Source of the DNA: CAXBPY01 sp003455275 | GTDB lineage: Bacteria > Bacteroidota > Bacteroidia > Chitinophagales > UBA10324 | NCBI GenBank assembly: GCA_963977675.1 | Contig: CAXBPY010000025.1 | Coordinates: forward strand, 1 to 40,588 | Length of the DNA stretch: 40,588 nt | Direction: 5' to 3' | Part shown: positions 32,549 through 40,588 of the stretch, in pieces | How the letters are laid out: each line of letters opens with the position of its first letter | Position numbering within the stretch: position 1 is the stretch's first letter | Translations under genes and position numbers: made by a program | The notes under the pieces: model-generated | The model's input: the letters and a program-made list of their open reading frames with translations, nothing else | Databases searched by the model: none | Told to the model about the DNA's origin: nothing

Positions 32549-33676
32549 ATGCTTAAGAAAATTTTAATCGGACTGATTGCCTTGGTTGCGGTGGTTTTCA
32601 TCCTCACCACAATTACCGGAACAAATTATATATATAAAGCGGCTCTCTATAACACAGCCAATCTTAATGATTATAAAATTTTTGAAAACCGAACTGTCGA
32701 AGCCGGTGCACCACAACCGCTTCCGGTTTCATCCGACTTCAACAAAATTGTTCCTGACGATAGTTTGATGAAGGTTTTGGAAAAAACAAAAACCGTATCG
32801 CTTTTGGTTTTGAAAAATGATTCAATTGAATATGAAAAATACTGGAACGGATATTCTGATTCCTCTTATTCAAATTCATTCAGCATGGCAAAAACTATTG
32901 TCGGATTGCTGTGTGCATTTGCCAGAAAAGACGGTAAGATTTTATCTTTTGATCAGGCCGTTGGTTTTTACCTTCCTGAATTCAAGACAGAAGATAAGTC
33001 AACTATCACCATAGGAGATTTGCTAACTATGAGCAGCGGCACAGATTGGGATGAAAGTTATTCTTCTCCATTCTCAACAACCACTGAAGCCTACTACGGT
33101 ACAGATTTGTACAAAGTAGCAACCGGAGTAAAAGGAGTTCTTCTTCCCGGCGTTCAGTGGCGATATAAAAGCGGAGACACTGAATTGCTCGGTTTGGTTT
33201 TGGAAAAAGCAACAGGAAAAAATTTGAGCGAGTATGCTTCAGAAAAATTATGGAAGCCACTGGGTGCTGAACATCCTGCTCTCTGGAGTTTAGATAAAAA
33301 AGATGGAAGAGAAAAAGCTTACTGCTGTTTTAATTCTAATGCCCGCGATTTTTCCCGTATAGGAACCTTGCTTCTTCATAAAGGAAACTGGAAAGGGAAT
33401 CAATTACTTGACACTTCAGTTATTGATCTTTACACACACCCGCTAAGTATCAGGGATGAAAACGATGACACGGCTAACTACTATGGATACCAGCTTTGGC
33501 GGCTTCCGGATCGCAATGGTGTTTTTTACTTAAGAGGAATTTTAGGTCAATATGTAATTGTTATCCCTCAGAAAAATGTTGTGGTGGTTCGTTTAGGTGA
33601 AACCAGGGGTGAACCAATCCGCCATTCATATGAAGAAGTATATGGAATAGTGGATTGGATTTTGAAAAAGTTTTAA
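32549..33676 (+). CDS. Serine hydrolase, class-C beta-lactamase fold
   Basis: A 375-residue protein with an N-terminal membrane segment (about 3-23, KILIGLIALVAVVFILTTITG), so it is tethered facing the periplasm or is exported. Catalytic SxxK is in SNSFSMAKT (Ser112, Lys115). The second motif is Y-x-S in WRYKSGDTELLG (Tyr206), the spelling seen in 6-aminohexanoate-dimer hydrolase (NylB)-like and esterase-like members instead of the YxN of AmpC. ITIGDLLTMSSGTDWDE fits the same group. It may act on esters, amides or peptidoglycan stem peptides; antibiotic resistance is not implied. A small unknown gene follows 15 bases later. Confidence 0.9.
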   Translation: MLKKILIGLIALVAVVFILTTITGTNYIYKAALYNTANLNDYKIFENRTVEAGAPQPLPVSSDFNKIVPDDSLMKVLEKTKTVSLLVLKNDSIEYEKYWNGYSDSSYSNSFSMAKTIVGLLCAFARKDGKILSFDQAVGFYLPEFKTEDKSTITIGDLLTMSSGTDWDESYSSPFSTTTEAYYGTDLYKVATGVKGVLLPGVQWRYKSGDTELLGLVLEKATGKNLSEYASEKLWKPLGAEHPALWSLDKKDGREKAYCCFNSNARDFSRIGTLLLHKGNWKGNQLLDTSVIDLYTHPLSIRDENDDTANYYGYQLWRLPDRNGVFYLRGILGQYVIVIPQKNVVVVRLGETRGEPIRHSYEEVYGIVDWILKKF

Positions 33677-33690
33677 GAGAAAAATTTTGA

Positions 33691-34098
33691 ATGAAAAAAG
33701 ATATAGAATTTGAAAAGGTAGAAGATCTGGCTGTTGCTATTATTCCTGAGAAAGAAGGAACACTGCCAGACGAAGAGTGGTTTGTCTACCTGGTGAACCT
33801 AAAGAATGAACCTATCGAAGGAGTGATTATTGCCTCAACCGGTTACGGAGATTTGGAAGGAAAGCAAGTAAAGACATCAACGCTTCGGCAATTCTTCGAG
33901 CGCGTTTCTCCGCAGCAGTTTGTGAAAGTGGAATTGATTGAACAAAAACTTTTCGCACTCAACAATGAATTCTGGGTGAGCTTTTGGCAGAACGGAAAAA
34001 TGTTTGACCGCAAGTATGTGTTCGTCACTGATAGTATTTCTGAAACCAACTTCACTCAAATTCCATTGGTTAATAAAAGAGGAGTTATGATTTTATAG
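33691..34098 (+). CDS. Conserved-looking cytosolic protein, unknown function (135 aa)
   Basis: A 135-residue soluble protein without signal peptide or membrane segment. The pattern EEWFVYLVNLKNEPIEGVII, then ASTGYGDLEGKQVKTSTLRQ, ends in a beta-rich half (FWVSFWQNGKMFDRKYVFVT). I do not recognise the family with certainty. It starts 15 bases after the hydrolase gene and lies 55 bases before the nucleotidyltransferase gene on the same strand, so it probably shares transcription with them. Confidence 0.66.
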   Translation: MKKDIEFEKVEDLAVAIIPEKEGTLPDEEWFVYLVNLKNEPIEGVIIASTGYGDLEGKQVKTSTLRQFFERVSPQQFVKVELIEQKLFALNNEFWVSFWQNGKMFDRKYVFVTDSISETNFTQIPLVNKRGVMIL

Positions 34099-34152
34099 TG
34101 AGAATATTTTCATTCTCTTTTCGTTAGCGATTACAAATTTTATTTTCGCCGC

Positions 34153-35607
34153 ATGAATCCGTTTCATATTCAGGAATTGCCTTCAATCACATTTTCCGAA
34201 GAGGAAACGAAAATTATTCACCGCGTTTTTCTTGCCGCCCAGTCAATGAAAGTCCGGTCATTTTTGATTGGCGGATATGTGCGCGACCGAATATTAGGCC
34301 GGCAGTGCAAGGATCTGGATTTTATGTGTGTAGGAAACGGAATTAACCTGGCAAAAAAAACAGCCGAATATTTTAACCCGGTTCCCACGGTTAGTGTTTT
34401 TAAAAATTTTGGAACCGCTCACATGAAAACTGAGCACTTCGAAGTTGAATTTGTAGGTGCACGAAAGGAATCATACAAAAAAAAATCACGGAAACCGGCG
34501 GTTGAAGATGGTTCGCTGGATGATGATCTTGCAAGAAGAGATTTTACTATCAATACACTCGCGCTCGAGTTGCATAGTGAAGTCGAAGGAAGGTTGATTG
34601 ATCGTTTTGGAGGATTAAAAGATTTAGCTCAGGGTATAATTAAAACCCCGCTTGAACCAAACATTACATTCAGCGACGATCCGTTGCGCATGATGCGCGC
34701 CATTCGATTTGCTTCACAATTGCAGTTTCAGATTCACGAAGAAACTTTTAAAGCGATCAAAAAAAATGCTTCACGCATTAAGATCATCAGCATGGAGCGC
34801 ATCTCTGAAGAGCTTAATAAAATTCTGCTTTCACAAAAACCTTCTATCGGTTTAGATCTTCTGTTTCAATCAGGAATTCTGAAAATTATTTTCCCTGAGT
34901 TTGTCGCCCTTCAAGGAACAGAGATGAAAGAAGGTCAAGGACACAAGGATAATTTTTATCACACATTGCAAGTATTAGACAACACAGCTGCTGCTTCCAA
35001 TGATTTGTGGCTTCGGTGGGCTGCCGTTATGCATGACATTGGCAAACCGGTGACTAAAAGATTTGAGAAAGGACACGGATGGACTTTTCACGGCCATGAT
35101 GCTGTAGGCGCCAAAATGGTTTCAAAAATTTTTGAACGCTTTCATCTTCCGCTCAACGAAAAAATGAAATTCGTTGAAAAGCTGGTGCTGCTTCATTTAC
35201 GGCCAATCAGTCTGTCGAATGATGAAGTGACAGATTCCGCTGTTCGCCGCCTGATGTTCGAAGCCGGTGAAGACATTGATGCGCTCATGATTCTTTGCAA
35301 CTCTGACATCACCAGTAAAAATGAAAAAAAAGTTATTCGGTTCAAACGAAACTTTGAGCTGGTGAAAATTAAAATGCGTGAGGTTGGAGAGAAAGACAAC
35401 CTGCGAAATTTTCAACCACCCATTGACGGACAAATTGTGATGGACACTTTCGGATTGAAGCCCTCAAAAAAAGTTGGATTGATAAAAGATGCTGTGCGGG
35501 ATGCCATTATTGACGGAACAGTTCCGAATAATTATGACGATGCATTTCAGTTTATGATTGAAGTGGCCGGGAAAATGGGTGTCAATCCTGTTTCAGCAAG
35601 TGAGTAA
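34153..35607 (+). CDS. cca: CCA-adding-type tRNA nucleotidyltransferase with HD domain
   Basis: A 484-residue class II nucleotidyltransferase that adds or repairs the 3' CCA of tRNA. The catalytic head has FLIGGYVRDRILGRQCKDLD with the metal-binding pair Asp55 and Asp57, then LARRDFTINTLAL and DDPLRMMRAIRFASQLQF (nucleotide-selecting RxxR region). An HD phosphohydrolase domain follows with LRWAAVMHDIGKPVTKRFEK (His294-Asp295) and GHDAVGAKM. The architecture PolyA_pol plus HD fits Bacteroidota CCA enzymes; a poly(A) polymerase or CC-adding role cannot be excluded from sequence alone. Its stop codon abuts the stop of the convergent SUI1 gene. Confidence 0.9.
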   Translation: MNPFHIQELPSITFSEEETKIIHRVFLAAQSMKVRSFLIGGYVRDRILGRQCKDLDFMCVGNGINLAKKTAEYFNPVPTVSVFKNFGTAHMKTEHFEVEFVGARKESYKKKSRKPAVEDGSLDDDLARRDFTINTLALELHSEVEGRLIDRFGGLKDLAQGIIKTPLEPNITFSDDPLRMMRAIRFASQLQFQIHEETFKAIKKNASRIKIISMERISEELNKILLSQKPSIGLDLLFQSGILKIIFPEFVALQGTEMKEGQGHKDNFYHTLQVLDNTAAASNDLWLRWAAVMHDIGKPVTKRFEKGHGWTFHGHDAVGAKMVSKIFERFHLPLNEKMKFVEKLVLLHLRPISLSNDEVTDSAVRRLMFEAGEDIDALMILCNSDITSKNEKKVIRFKRNFELVKIKMREVGEKDNLRNFQPPIDGQIVMDTFGLKPSKKVGLIKDAVRDAIIDGTVPNNYDDAFQFMIEVAGKMGVNPVSASE

Positions 35608-35619
35608 TTACTTCACTTG
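35597..35619. other. Stem-loop spanning two abutting stop codons
   Basis: Arms CAAGTGA (35597-35603) and TCACTTG (35613-35619) enclose GTAATTACT, in which TAA of the cca gene and TAA of the convergent SUI1 gene are directly joined as TAATTA. There is no T-tract on either side, so it may act as a bidirectional mRNA 3'-end structure. Confidence 0.4.
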
Positions 35620-35937
35620 AAAACCTTCTGATCTGAGCAATTGAATAACCCTGTCCTTCTGATTTCCCTGAATAATTATTTCACCATCTTTTGCAGAACC
35701 GCCTGTGCCGCATTTTGTTTTCAAAAGTTTGCATAATGATTCAAGCGCATCAGTTGTACCCATGAAACCCTGAATGAGTGTTACAATTTTTCCAGCACGC
35801 ATTTTGGAATCGAGTTTTACAAAAAGTCTTTGCTGCGCCGCCGGAATATTTTCTTGTTCAGAATTCGATTCGGTGTATTGAAAATCAGGGTTGGTGGAAT
35901 AAACCACTCCGCTTCTGTTCTTGTTTTTGTTTGACAT
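35608..35937 (-). CDS. yciH: SUI1/eIF1-family translation factor (YciH-like)
   Basis: A 109-residue protein. An N-terminal variable part (about 45 residues) is followed by the SUI1 fold: MRAGKIVTLIQGFMGTTDAL then ESLCKLLKTKCGTGGSAKDG and EIIIQGNQKDRVIQLLRSEG. The KxxCGxGG(S/T)xK block is the family hallmark. Bacterial SUI1 homologues resemble eukaryotic eIF1 and may influence start-codon fidelity or stress translation. It starts 12 bases after the lipid kinase stop and is likely the last gene of that operon. Confidence 0.92.
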   Translation of the reverse strand: MSNKNKNRSGVVYSTNPDFQYTESNSEQENIPAAQQRLFVKLDSKMRAGKIVTLIQGFMGTTDALESLCKLLKTKCGTGGSAKDGEIIIQGNQKDRVIQLLRSEGFQVK

Positions 35938-35949
35938 CGTTATTCAATT

Positions 35950-36819
35950 TTAAACAATCACTTTCAAAGAATTTTTTTTAATCTGAATTTTTGTTGGAGA
36001 GCTGAGCATGATTGCATCTCCGTCTATCTGCGCTTTTATTTTTCCTTCAAAAAAAATTTCAGCGCTTTCAGCTTTCAGCAATTTCGATTGTGAAAACTGA
36101 TAACTTTTTTCTCTCAGCACTTTCGAGAGCAAATGAATTTTTCTTACAGAAGAAATTTTAGGAACGAAATAAAATTCCAGCAAGCCATCGTGCAGAGAAG
36201 CGTCCGGTGCAAGTTTCACTTCGTATCCAAACTGATTGGCATTGCAAATACTGATGAAAAAAAACTCATCATTCATTTCTTCATTTTCAATTTTGATTTT
36301 CAGGTGAAGATTTTGTGAATCGAAAAACCGTTTGAAAGTGTGAAGCGCATAAGCCGGCAATCCGCGAAACTGACTGTGCTGAAAAGAATGAATAACATCA
36401 GCCAGAAATCCCACTCCGCAATTGCTGAGAAATAACTGATCGTTCAGTTTGCCAGTATCAATGGTGAGAATATTTCCGGTGAAAATTTTTTCAATCGCTT
36501 GTTCGGCGCGCAATGGAATTTTTAAGTGGCGCGCCAAACCATTTCCGCTGCCGACAGGAATAATTCCAACTGCAGTGTTAGTATGAAGAAGGTTTTGTGC
36601 GAGCACATTTACTGTTCCATCGCCTCCCGCACCAATCACTGCGAATGCATTATCACCAACTGCTTTTTTAGTTTTTGCCTTTGCGTCATCTGCATTTTCC
36701 CAATGAAGAATTTCAAAATCTTTGTTGTGTCGCTTTGCACTTTCTTCAATGAGTTTTGGCAAGTGAAGTTTTTTACTCACTCCCGATTTCGGATTGATGA
36801 GAAACACAAACTTGCTCAT
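35950..36819 (-). CDS. Diacylglycerol/lipid kinase (DagK/YegS family)
   Basis: A 289-residue cytosolic, membrane-associated kinase. FVFLINPKSGVSKKL at the N-terminus and IGAGGDGTVNVLAQNLL, then VGIIPVGSGNGLARHLKIP, are the family's ATP-binding and catalytic signatures (GGDGT and GSGNxxA). The length is normal. The family phosphorylates diacylglycerol, related lipids, or sphingoid bases. Its ATG overlaps the TGA of the upstream sulfatase-fold gene as ATGA, so translation is coupled. The partner may release diacylglycerol, which this enzyme could convert to phosphatidic acid for re-use. Confidence 0.9.
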   Translation of the reverse strand: MSKFVFLINPKSGVSKKLHLPKLIEESAKRHNKDFEILHWENADDAKAKTKKAVGDNAFAVIGAGGDGTVNVLAQNLLHTNTAVGIIPVGSGNGLARHLKIPLRAEQAIEKIFTGNILTIDTGKLNDQLFLSNCGVGFLADVIHSFQHSQFRGLPAYALHTFKRFFDSQNLHLKIKIENEEMNDEFFFISICNANQFGYEVKLAPDASLHDGLLEFYFVPKISSVRKIHLLSKVLREKSYQFSQSKLLKAESAEIFFEGKIKAQIDGDAIMLSSPTKIQIKKNSLKVIV

Positions 36820-38714
36820 TGCGCCAGCCGGTTTTGAATTACGGAAGAATTAAAAACCTGAATCTCTGCTTCGAGTTGTTTGCTTAATCGTTCGCGCACA
36901 TCTATTGCTTCATCAATAATATTTTTTTTCATCAGCGGGTCGCGAAGCAAATCATACAACTCAATTGCATGCTCTCCATCGTGAAGCAACGAATAGTGCC
37001 CGTCAGTGATTTGATAAATTCCTCCCAAAAAATTTACTGCATAGCGTGGTTCTGCAACATCAAAAGCACTGCTTCCGAAAGCGAGGAAATTTTTTTCATA
37101 CCCAAGGAAATCAAGAATAGTTGGGAGTATATCCGTCTGTTGCACTACTTCATCTCTTCGTCCTCTTAGCAAATTATTTCCAGGTTGAAATAATAAAATT
37201 GGGATTCGATACATGCCCGAGCGGGTCTTGTAATATTCATCTGAAGTTGGTCCCGTATGATCAGCAGTGATCACGAACAAAGTATTTGCAAACCATTCCT
37301 GTTTCGATACGGTTTCAAAAAATTTTTTCAAAGAATAATCTGTGTATTGAATAACTTCTTCAATTGGTTCATTCCCTTGTTTGAATTTGCTCTTGTATTG
37401 AGAAGGAATTGTAAATGGATGATGTGAGGTTAAAGAAAAAAATGCTCCAAGAAACGGTTGTGGCATTTTGTTCAATTTTCCGGCAGTGAATTGAAGAAAA
37501 GGTTCATCAAAAATTCCCCACACTTTATCATCATCATTCAGATTTGGATATTCATTTTTTCCGAAGTAAGAATCAAAACCTGAGGCCAGCGCGTAACGGT
37601 CAAAATTCATGGAGCCATTGGAAGCGCCATGATAAAATGCGGTAGAGTACCCAACTTGTTTCAAATAAGAAGCAAGTGAATTCATTTTCAAATCAGGATA
37701 TCCAGTATAGTTCAGCAGTGGATCATTAATTAATCCTGGTATGGAAGAGAGTACGGCAGGTATTCCTTCGATAGATTTTTTTCCATTTGCCCATGCATTG
37801 GTAAAAATCATTCCCTGTTGCATCAATGAATCAAGAAAAGGCATAAATCCATCATGACCATTGAGGTAGCCGCTGTATTCGCGGGAAAAACTTTCCATGA
37901 TCAGTACCACTACATTAAGTTTTTTCTTCTGCGGATTATAAACACAGGCAGGTTTCCCTTCAAATGATTGCTGAGTCGTAAAATGCTTCCCTAATTCCTC
38001 CTGAGAAAAAAAATTCTTCTCTTCAATTCTTTTATGTTTGAGAGAATATAGAAGAGTGAAAGAAGTGTTTTGAGCAAGCGCATCCAATGCAACAGGAAGG
38101 TGTGCATCCGCACTCTCAGGATTGATTGACTGTATTCCTCCTCTTGCTGCAATAAGAAGAAATGCCGCAGCCAGAAGCGAAAAAATATTTTTACGAAATC
38201 CTGATTTCAGAAAACTCATTTGAAAATTGCCTTTGTAAGTCTTCCGGTATAAAAATTCTGCAAACAAAAACAAGGCGGCTATCAGTATCAGCAAATACCA
38301 GAAGTCGCGAATAAAGGCAGGCATCAAAGTAGGCGCGTCATGTGTCATAAAAACAATATCACTCGTAATTCGCTTGAAAGAATATTTGAAGTAAGCAAAG
38401 TCCGATGCTTCGAATAAGAATGCGATAGTATTTACAGTATAAAAAAGTATTTTCAGAATCGATTGATAAGTTCTTGTTCCCCAATATGGGGAAGGAATCA
38501 AATGAAGAATGATAAACAAACTGTTTAATATGATAATAGCAGAAACATCATAGCGGACTCCATAAATTATGATCCAGAAAATATTTTCACCCGTGATTTC
38601 AGGAAACAATTCTGAATTGAAGAAATAGAAAATGACCCGGCAAATTGAAAAGAGGAGCAACAGAATTGCGAGCCGCTTCAGCAACACGATGATGTGTTGA
38701 ATTTCTTTTAGCAT
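36816..38714 (-). CDS. LtaS-type membrane sulfatase-fold enzyme (phosphoglycerol transferase-like)
   Basis: A 632-residue protein with five membrane spans in the first 200 residues and an outward-facing alkaline-phosphatase-fold domain. Active-site segments are NVVVLIMESFSREYSG (metal-binding Glu near 272), WANGKKSIEGIPAVLSS (nucleophile Ser near 312, where LtaS has Thr), AFYHGASNGSMNFDRY and LFVITADHTGP (Asp-His near 483). The architecture equals LtaS/MdoB: LtaS builds lipoteichoic acid and MdoB decorates periplasmic glucans, both taking phosphoglycerol from phosphatidylglycerol and leaving diacylglycerol. Phosphoethanolamine transfer or sulfatase activity is a weaker alternative. In a Gram-negative host a surface-polymer or periplasmic target is expected. 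It is followed by a coupled lipid kinase gene. Confidence 0.87.
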   Translation of the reverse strand: MLKEIQHIIVLLKRLAILLLLFSICRVIFYFFNSELFPEITGENIFWIIIYGVRYDVSAIIILNSLFIILHLIPSPYWGTRTYQSILKILFYTVNTIAFLFEASDFAYFKYSFKRITSDIVFMTHDAPTLMPAFIRDFWYLLILIAALFLFAEFLYRKTYKGNFQMSFLKSGFRKNIFSLLAAAFLLIAARGGIQSINPESADAHLPVALDALAQNTSFTLLYSLKHKRIEEKNFFSQEELGKHFTTQQSFEGKPACVYNPQKKKLNVVVLIMESFSREYSGYLNGHDGFMPFLDSLMQQGMIFTNAWANGKKSIEGIPAVLSSIPGLINDPLLNYTGYPDLKMNSLASYLKQVGYSTAFYHGASNGSMNFDRYALASGFDSYFGKNEYPNLNDDDKVWGIFDEPFLQFTAGKLNKMPQPFLGAFFSLTSHHPFTIPSQYKSKFKQGNEPIEEVIQYTDYSLKKFFETVSKQEWFANTLFVITADHTGPTSDEYYKTRSGMYRIPILLFQPGNNLLRGRRDEVVQQTDILPTILDFLGYEKNFLAFGSSAFDVAEPRYAVNFLGGIYQITDGHYSLLHDGEHAIELYDLLRDPLMKKNIIDEAIDVRERLSKQLEAEIQVFNSSVIQNRLAQ

Positions 38715-38737
38715 GATTGCAAATATTTTTGAGCAAA

Positions 38738-39055
38738 CTATGCCATTACTAAATCATAAATGTGACTGAATGTGATAACCGCAAAAAGATTTTCTGAAGA
38801 AATGATTTCTCCCATGATGCTCACTTCAATTTCAGTTAAAGAAATTTCATCCGGAACTTTGAAAACATCAAGCACTGTTTTTACAGGCTGCTTTTTTAAA
38901 AGCGCAATAGTGGAACTTTCAAATAATTTATGTCCATGATGAGAAATAACAATTGTCAGGTTTCCCATTTCGAAATTTACTGATTCATCCAAGGAACTAA
39001 TTCTGATTACTCGATTATTAATTTCATTGATATGAAGTGGAATTGTTTTCTTCAT
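38738..39055 (-). CDS. Uncharacterised small protein (105 aa)
   Basis: A 105-residue protein without signal peptide or membrane span, MKKTIPLHINEINNRVIRIS ... SIMGEIISSENLFAVITFSH. It is beta-rich with a few acidic residues. No family was recognised. It lies between gatB (48 bases upstream) and the LtaS-like gene (23 bases downstream), all on the minus strand, which favours a real co-transcribed gene. Confidence 0.55.
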   Translation of the reverse strand: MKKTIPLHINEINNRVIRISSLDESVNFEMGNLTIVISHHGHKLFESSTIALLKKQPVKTVLDVFKVPDEISLTEIEVSIMGEIISSENLFAVITFSHIYDLVMA

Positions 39056-39070
39056 GATGATTTGTATTTC

Positions 39071-39105
39071 ATTTTCAAATTTTCAAATCTTCAAATTTTC
39101 AAATT
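39071..39105 (-). repeat. TTCAAAT-type leader repeat, copy after gatB
   Basis: Four tandem TTTTCAAAT/TCTTCAAAT units (8-9 bases each) lie between the gatB stop and the 105-aa gene. On the minus strand they read ATTTGAAAATTTGAAGATTT and so on, ahead of the 105-aa start. The units match those before holB and the PSP1 gene. Confidence 0.55.
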
Positions 39106-40546
39106 AGCTATTCAATTTCTCCAGCAACAATTTATTCGTGAGTTTAGGGTCTGCCCTTCTATTCGAAAGTTTCATTACTTCTCCCACGAATAAACCTAAG
39201 ACACCTGTTTTGCCTCCTTTGTATTCAGCAACTTTCTCAGGATATTTTGCAAGCGCTTCGTCAATGTATTTTGAAATCAAACCTTCGTCGCTCTGTTGAA
39301 TGAGATTCATTTCTCCTGCAAGTTGTTTTGGATTTGCAGAAGGATTTTTTAGCAATTCAGGAAATAATTTTTGTGATGCAATAGAAAAATTCATTCCGCC
39401 GGCATCAATCATTTCAATCAGTTCAGAAACTGTTTTTGCGGGAACGGAAAATTCATTCATTGAAATTGCCTGCTCATTGCAAAAAGATTTCACCGGACCC
39501 ATCACCCAGTTCGCTGCAGCTTTTGTGTTCTTCGTATTGCTGCACACACTCTGAAAATAATTTGCTGTTTCTTTTTCTTCAGTAAGAATAGATGCATCGT
39601 ATTCCGAAAGTCCGAGCGAAATGAAATCTTGTTTCAGTTGTTCCGGAAGTTTCGGCATAGCAGCGCGCACATCGCTCACATATTTTTCTTCCACAATAAT
39701 TGGCGGCAAATCCGGCTCAGGAAAATAACGGTAATCATTTGCTTCTTCTTTTGAGCGCATAGAGGTTGTAGTTCCTTTCAATGCATCGAAGCTGCGAGTA
39801 TCTTGCGCAATTCGTTCGCCGCGCTCGAGCATTTCAATTTGTCTTTCAATTTCATGTTCAATTGCGCGCTTCACATTGCGAATGGAGTTCATGTTTTTCA
39901 CTTCCACTTTCTGACCAAACTTTTCTGCGCCTTTTAATCGCACCGAAACATTTGCATCGCAACGCATGCTTCCTTCTTCCATGTTGCCGTCGCAGATGTC
40001 GAGCCAGCGAACAATTTTCCGGATCTCAGTTAAGTAATTGTATGCTTCATCGGCAGTGCGCATGTCGGGTTCACTCACAATTTCTATTAGCGGAATTCCG
40101 GCGCGGTTCAAATCAATGAGAGTAAAGTACGGATCCTGGTCGTGCATACTTTTTCCGGCATCTTCTTCCATGTGTATGCGCGTGATACCGATTCGCTTTT
40201 CATAACCCTCCATCTTCAACAACAAAAATCCTTCGGTGCAAAGTGGAGTAGTGTGCTGTGTAATTTGATAACCCTTTGGCAAATCGGGATAGAAATAATT
40301 TTTGCGCGCCCACTGATTTTCTTTCCGGATGTTACAGTTAGTTGCGAGCCCAATCTTCACTGCATACTCCAATGCTTTCTTATTGTAGCGTGGCAAAGTG
40401 CCCGGATGCCCGAGTGTAATCACACTCAGTTGCGTGTTGGGCGATGCACCAAAAACATTTGCATCGCTCGAAAATGCTTTGCTCTTCGTAAGCAATTGCA
40501 CATGCACTTCTAGACCAATTACTGCTTCGTATTTTTCGCTGACCAT
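39104..40546 (-). CDS. gatB: Aspartyl/glutamyl-tRNA amidotransferase subunit B
   Basis: A 480-residue subunit of the GatCAB complex, which turns misacylated Asp-tRNA(Asn) or Glu-tRNA(Gln) into Asn- or Gln-tRNA using ATP and glutamine. Family blocks seen: YEAVIGLEVHVQLLTKSKAF, GHPGTLPRYNKKALEYAVKI, NYFYPDLPKGYQITQ, DEDAGK-like HMEEDAGKSMHD, LIDLNRAGIPLIEIVSEPD, MRCDANVSVR and NDYRYFPEPDLPP. The C-terminal YqeY-like tail ends KANPKLTNKLLLEKLNS-like (GEVMKLSNRRADPKLTNKLL). Length and start (ATG at 40544-40546, MVSEKYE) are normal. It is the first gene of the minus-strand group running to the SUI1 gene. Confidence 0.97.
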   Translation of the reverse strand: MVSEKYEAVIGLEVHVQLLTKSKAFSSDANVFGASPNTQLSVITLGHPGTLPRYNKKALEYAVKIGLATNCNIRKENQWARKNYFYPDLPKGYQITQHTTPLCTEGFLLLKMEGYEKRIGITRIHMEEDAGKSMHDQDPYFTLIDLNRAGIPLIEIVSEPDMRTADEAYNYLTEIRKIVRWLDICDGNMEEGSMRCDANVSVRLKGAEKFGQKVEVKNMNSIRNVKRAIEHEIERQIEMLERGERIAQDTRSFDALKGTTTSMRSKEEANDYRYFPEPDLPPIIVEEKYVSDVRAAMPKLPEQLKQDFISLGLSEYDASILTEEKETANYFQSVCSNTKNTKAAANWVMGPVKSFCNEQAISMNEFSVPAKTVSELIEMIDAGGMNFSIASQKLFPELLKNPSANPKQLAGEMNLIQQSDEGLISKYIDEALAKYPEKVAEYKGGKTGVLGLFVGEVMKLSNRRADPKLTNKLLLEKLNS

Positions 40547-40588
40547 TCTTAAATCGTTACAGATGATAATTTTTCTTTGGCAATTGAA

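Noticed and set aside
39071..39105. Short tandem repeats as a CRISPR array
   Set aside because: Units are 8-9 bases with no spacers and no cas genes are nearby.

Overview
The window is chromosomal DNA of a member of the Bacteroidota. Three large secreted proteins end in type IX secretion (T9SS) C-terminal sorting domains, a gldH gliding-motility lipoprotein gene follows a PSP1/RicT-type gene, several start regions carry TAnnTTTG -7 promoter elements, and the DUF4468, PepSY-like and S24-repressor genes are of types common in that phylum. I cannot name the genus. No tRNA, rRNA, CRISPR array, insertion sequence or prophage is visible.

Left part (1-9.6 kb): the tail of a subtilisin-like protease and a tiny exported protein abut a 0.5-kb patchwork of hairpins and REP-like palindromes. 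That patchwork runs in frame into the 5' end of a GH106 (alpha-L-rhamnosidase family) gene. A T9SS adhesin-like gene follows on the other strand. Next comes a small decayed island: the last ~40 codons of a DNA methyltransferase, an intact DUF2442 gene, and a DUF4160 gene broken by one in-frame TGA. A GH28 polygalacturonase-family gene is coupled to a lipoprotein gene. GH106 plus GH28 suggests attack on rhamnogalacturonan-type pectin, and a sugar-porter MFS gene lies nearby (9.7-11.0 kb). A membrane-anchored pentapeptide-repeat protein sits between them.

Middle (11-28.7 kb): a 1349-aa T9SS protein with Asp-box/sortilin-like repeats, PKD and LamG domains; a small lipoprotein with a CxxxxCH haem-type motif; and another T9SS protein. 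Then comes an SOS-mutagenesis-like cassette: a self-cleaving LexA-type XRE-S24 repressor divergent from dinB (Pol IV) and a short dnaE-type polymerase, with palindromic operators over the dinB promoter. An amino-acid permease, holB, a PSP1/RicT protein, gldH and a DUF4468 gene follow.

Right part (28.9-40.6 kb): gyrB, a PepSY-like exported protein, three small uncharacterised genes in a row, a class-C beta-lactamase-like hydrolase, an unknown 135-aa gene, and a CCA-adding-type nucleotidyltransferase with an HD domain. The last block is a minus-strand run: gatB, an unknown 105-aa gene, an LtaS-type membrane sulfatase-fold enzyme, a lipid kinase that overlaps it by an ATGA junction, and a SUI1/YciH gene. 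The sulfatase/kinase pair suggests phosphoglycerol transfer with diacylglycerol recycling.

Most of the window is ordinary core genome. The places most worth a second look are the SOS cassette with its operator, the LtaS-like/lipid-kinase pair, the eroding methyltransferase/DUF4160/DUF2442 island, and the repeat invasion of the GH106 reading frame.
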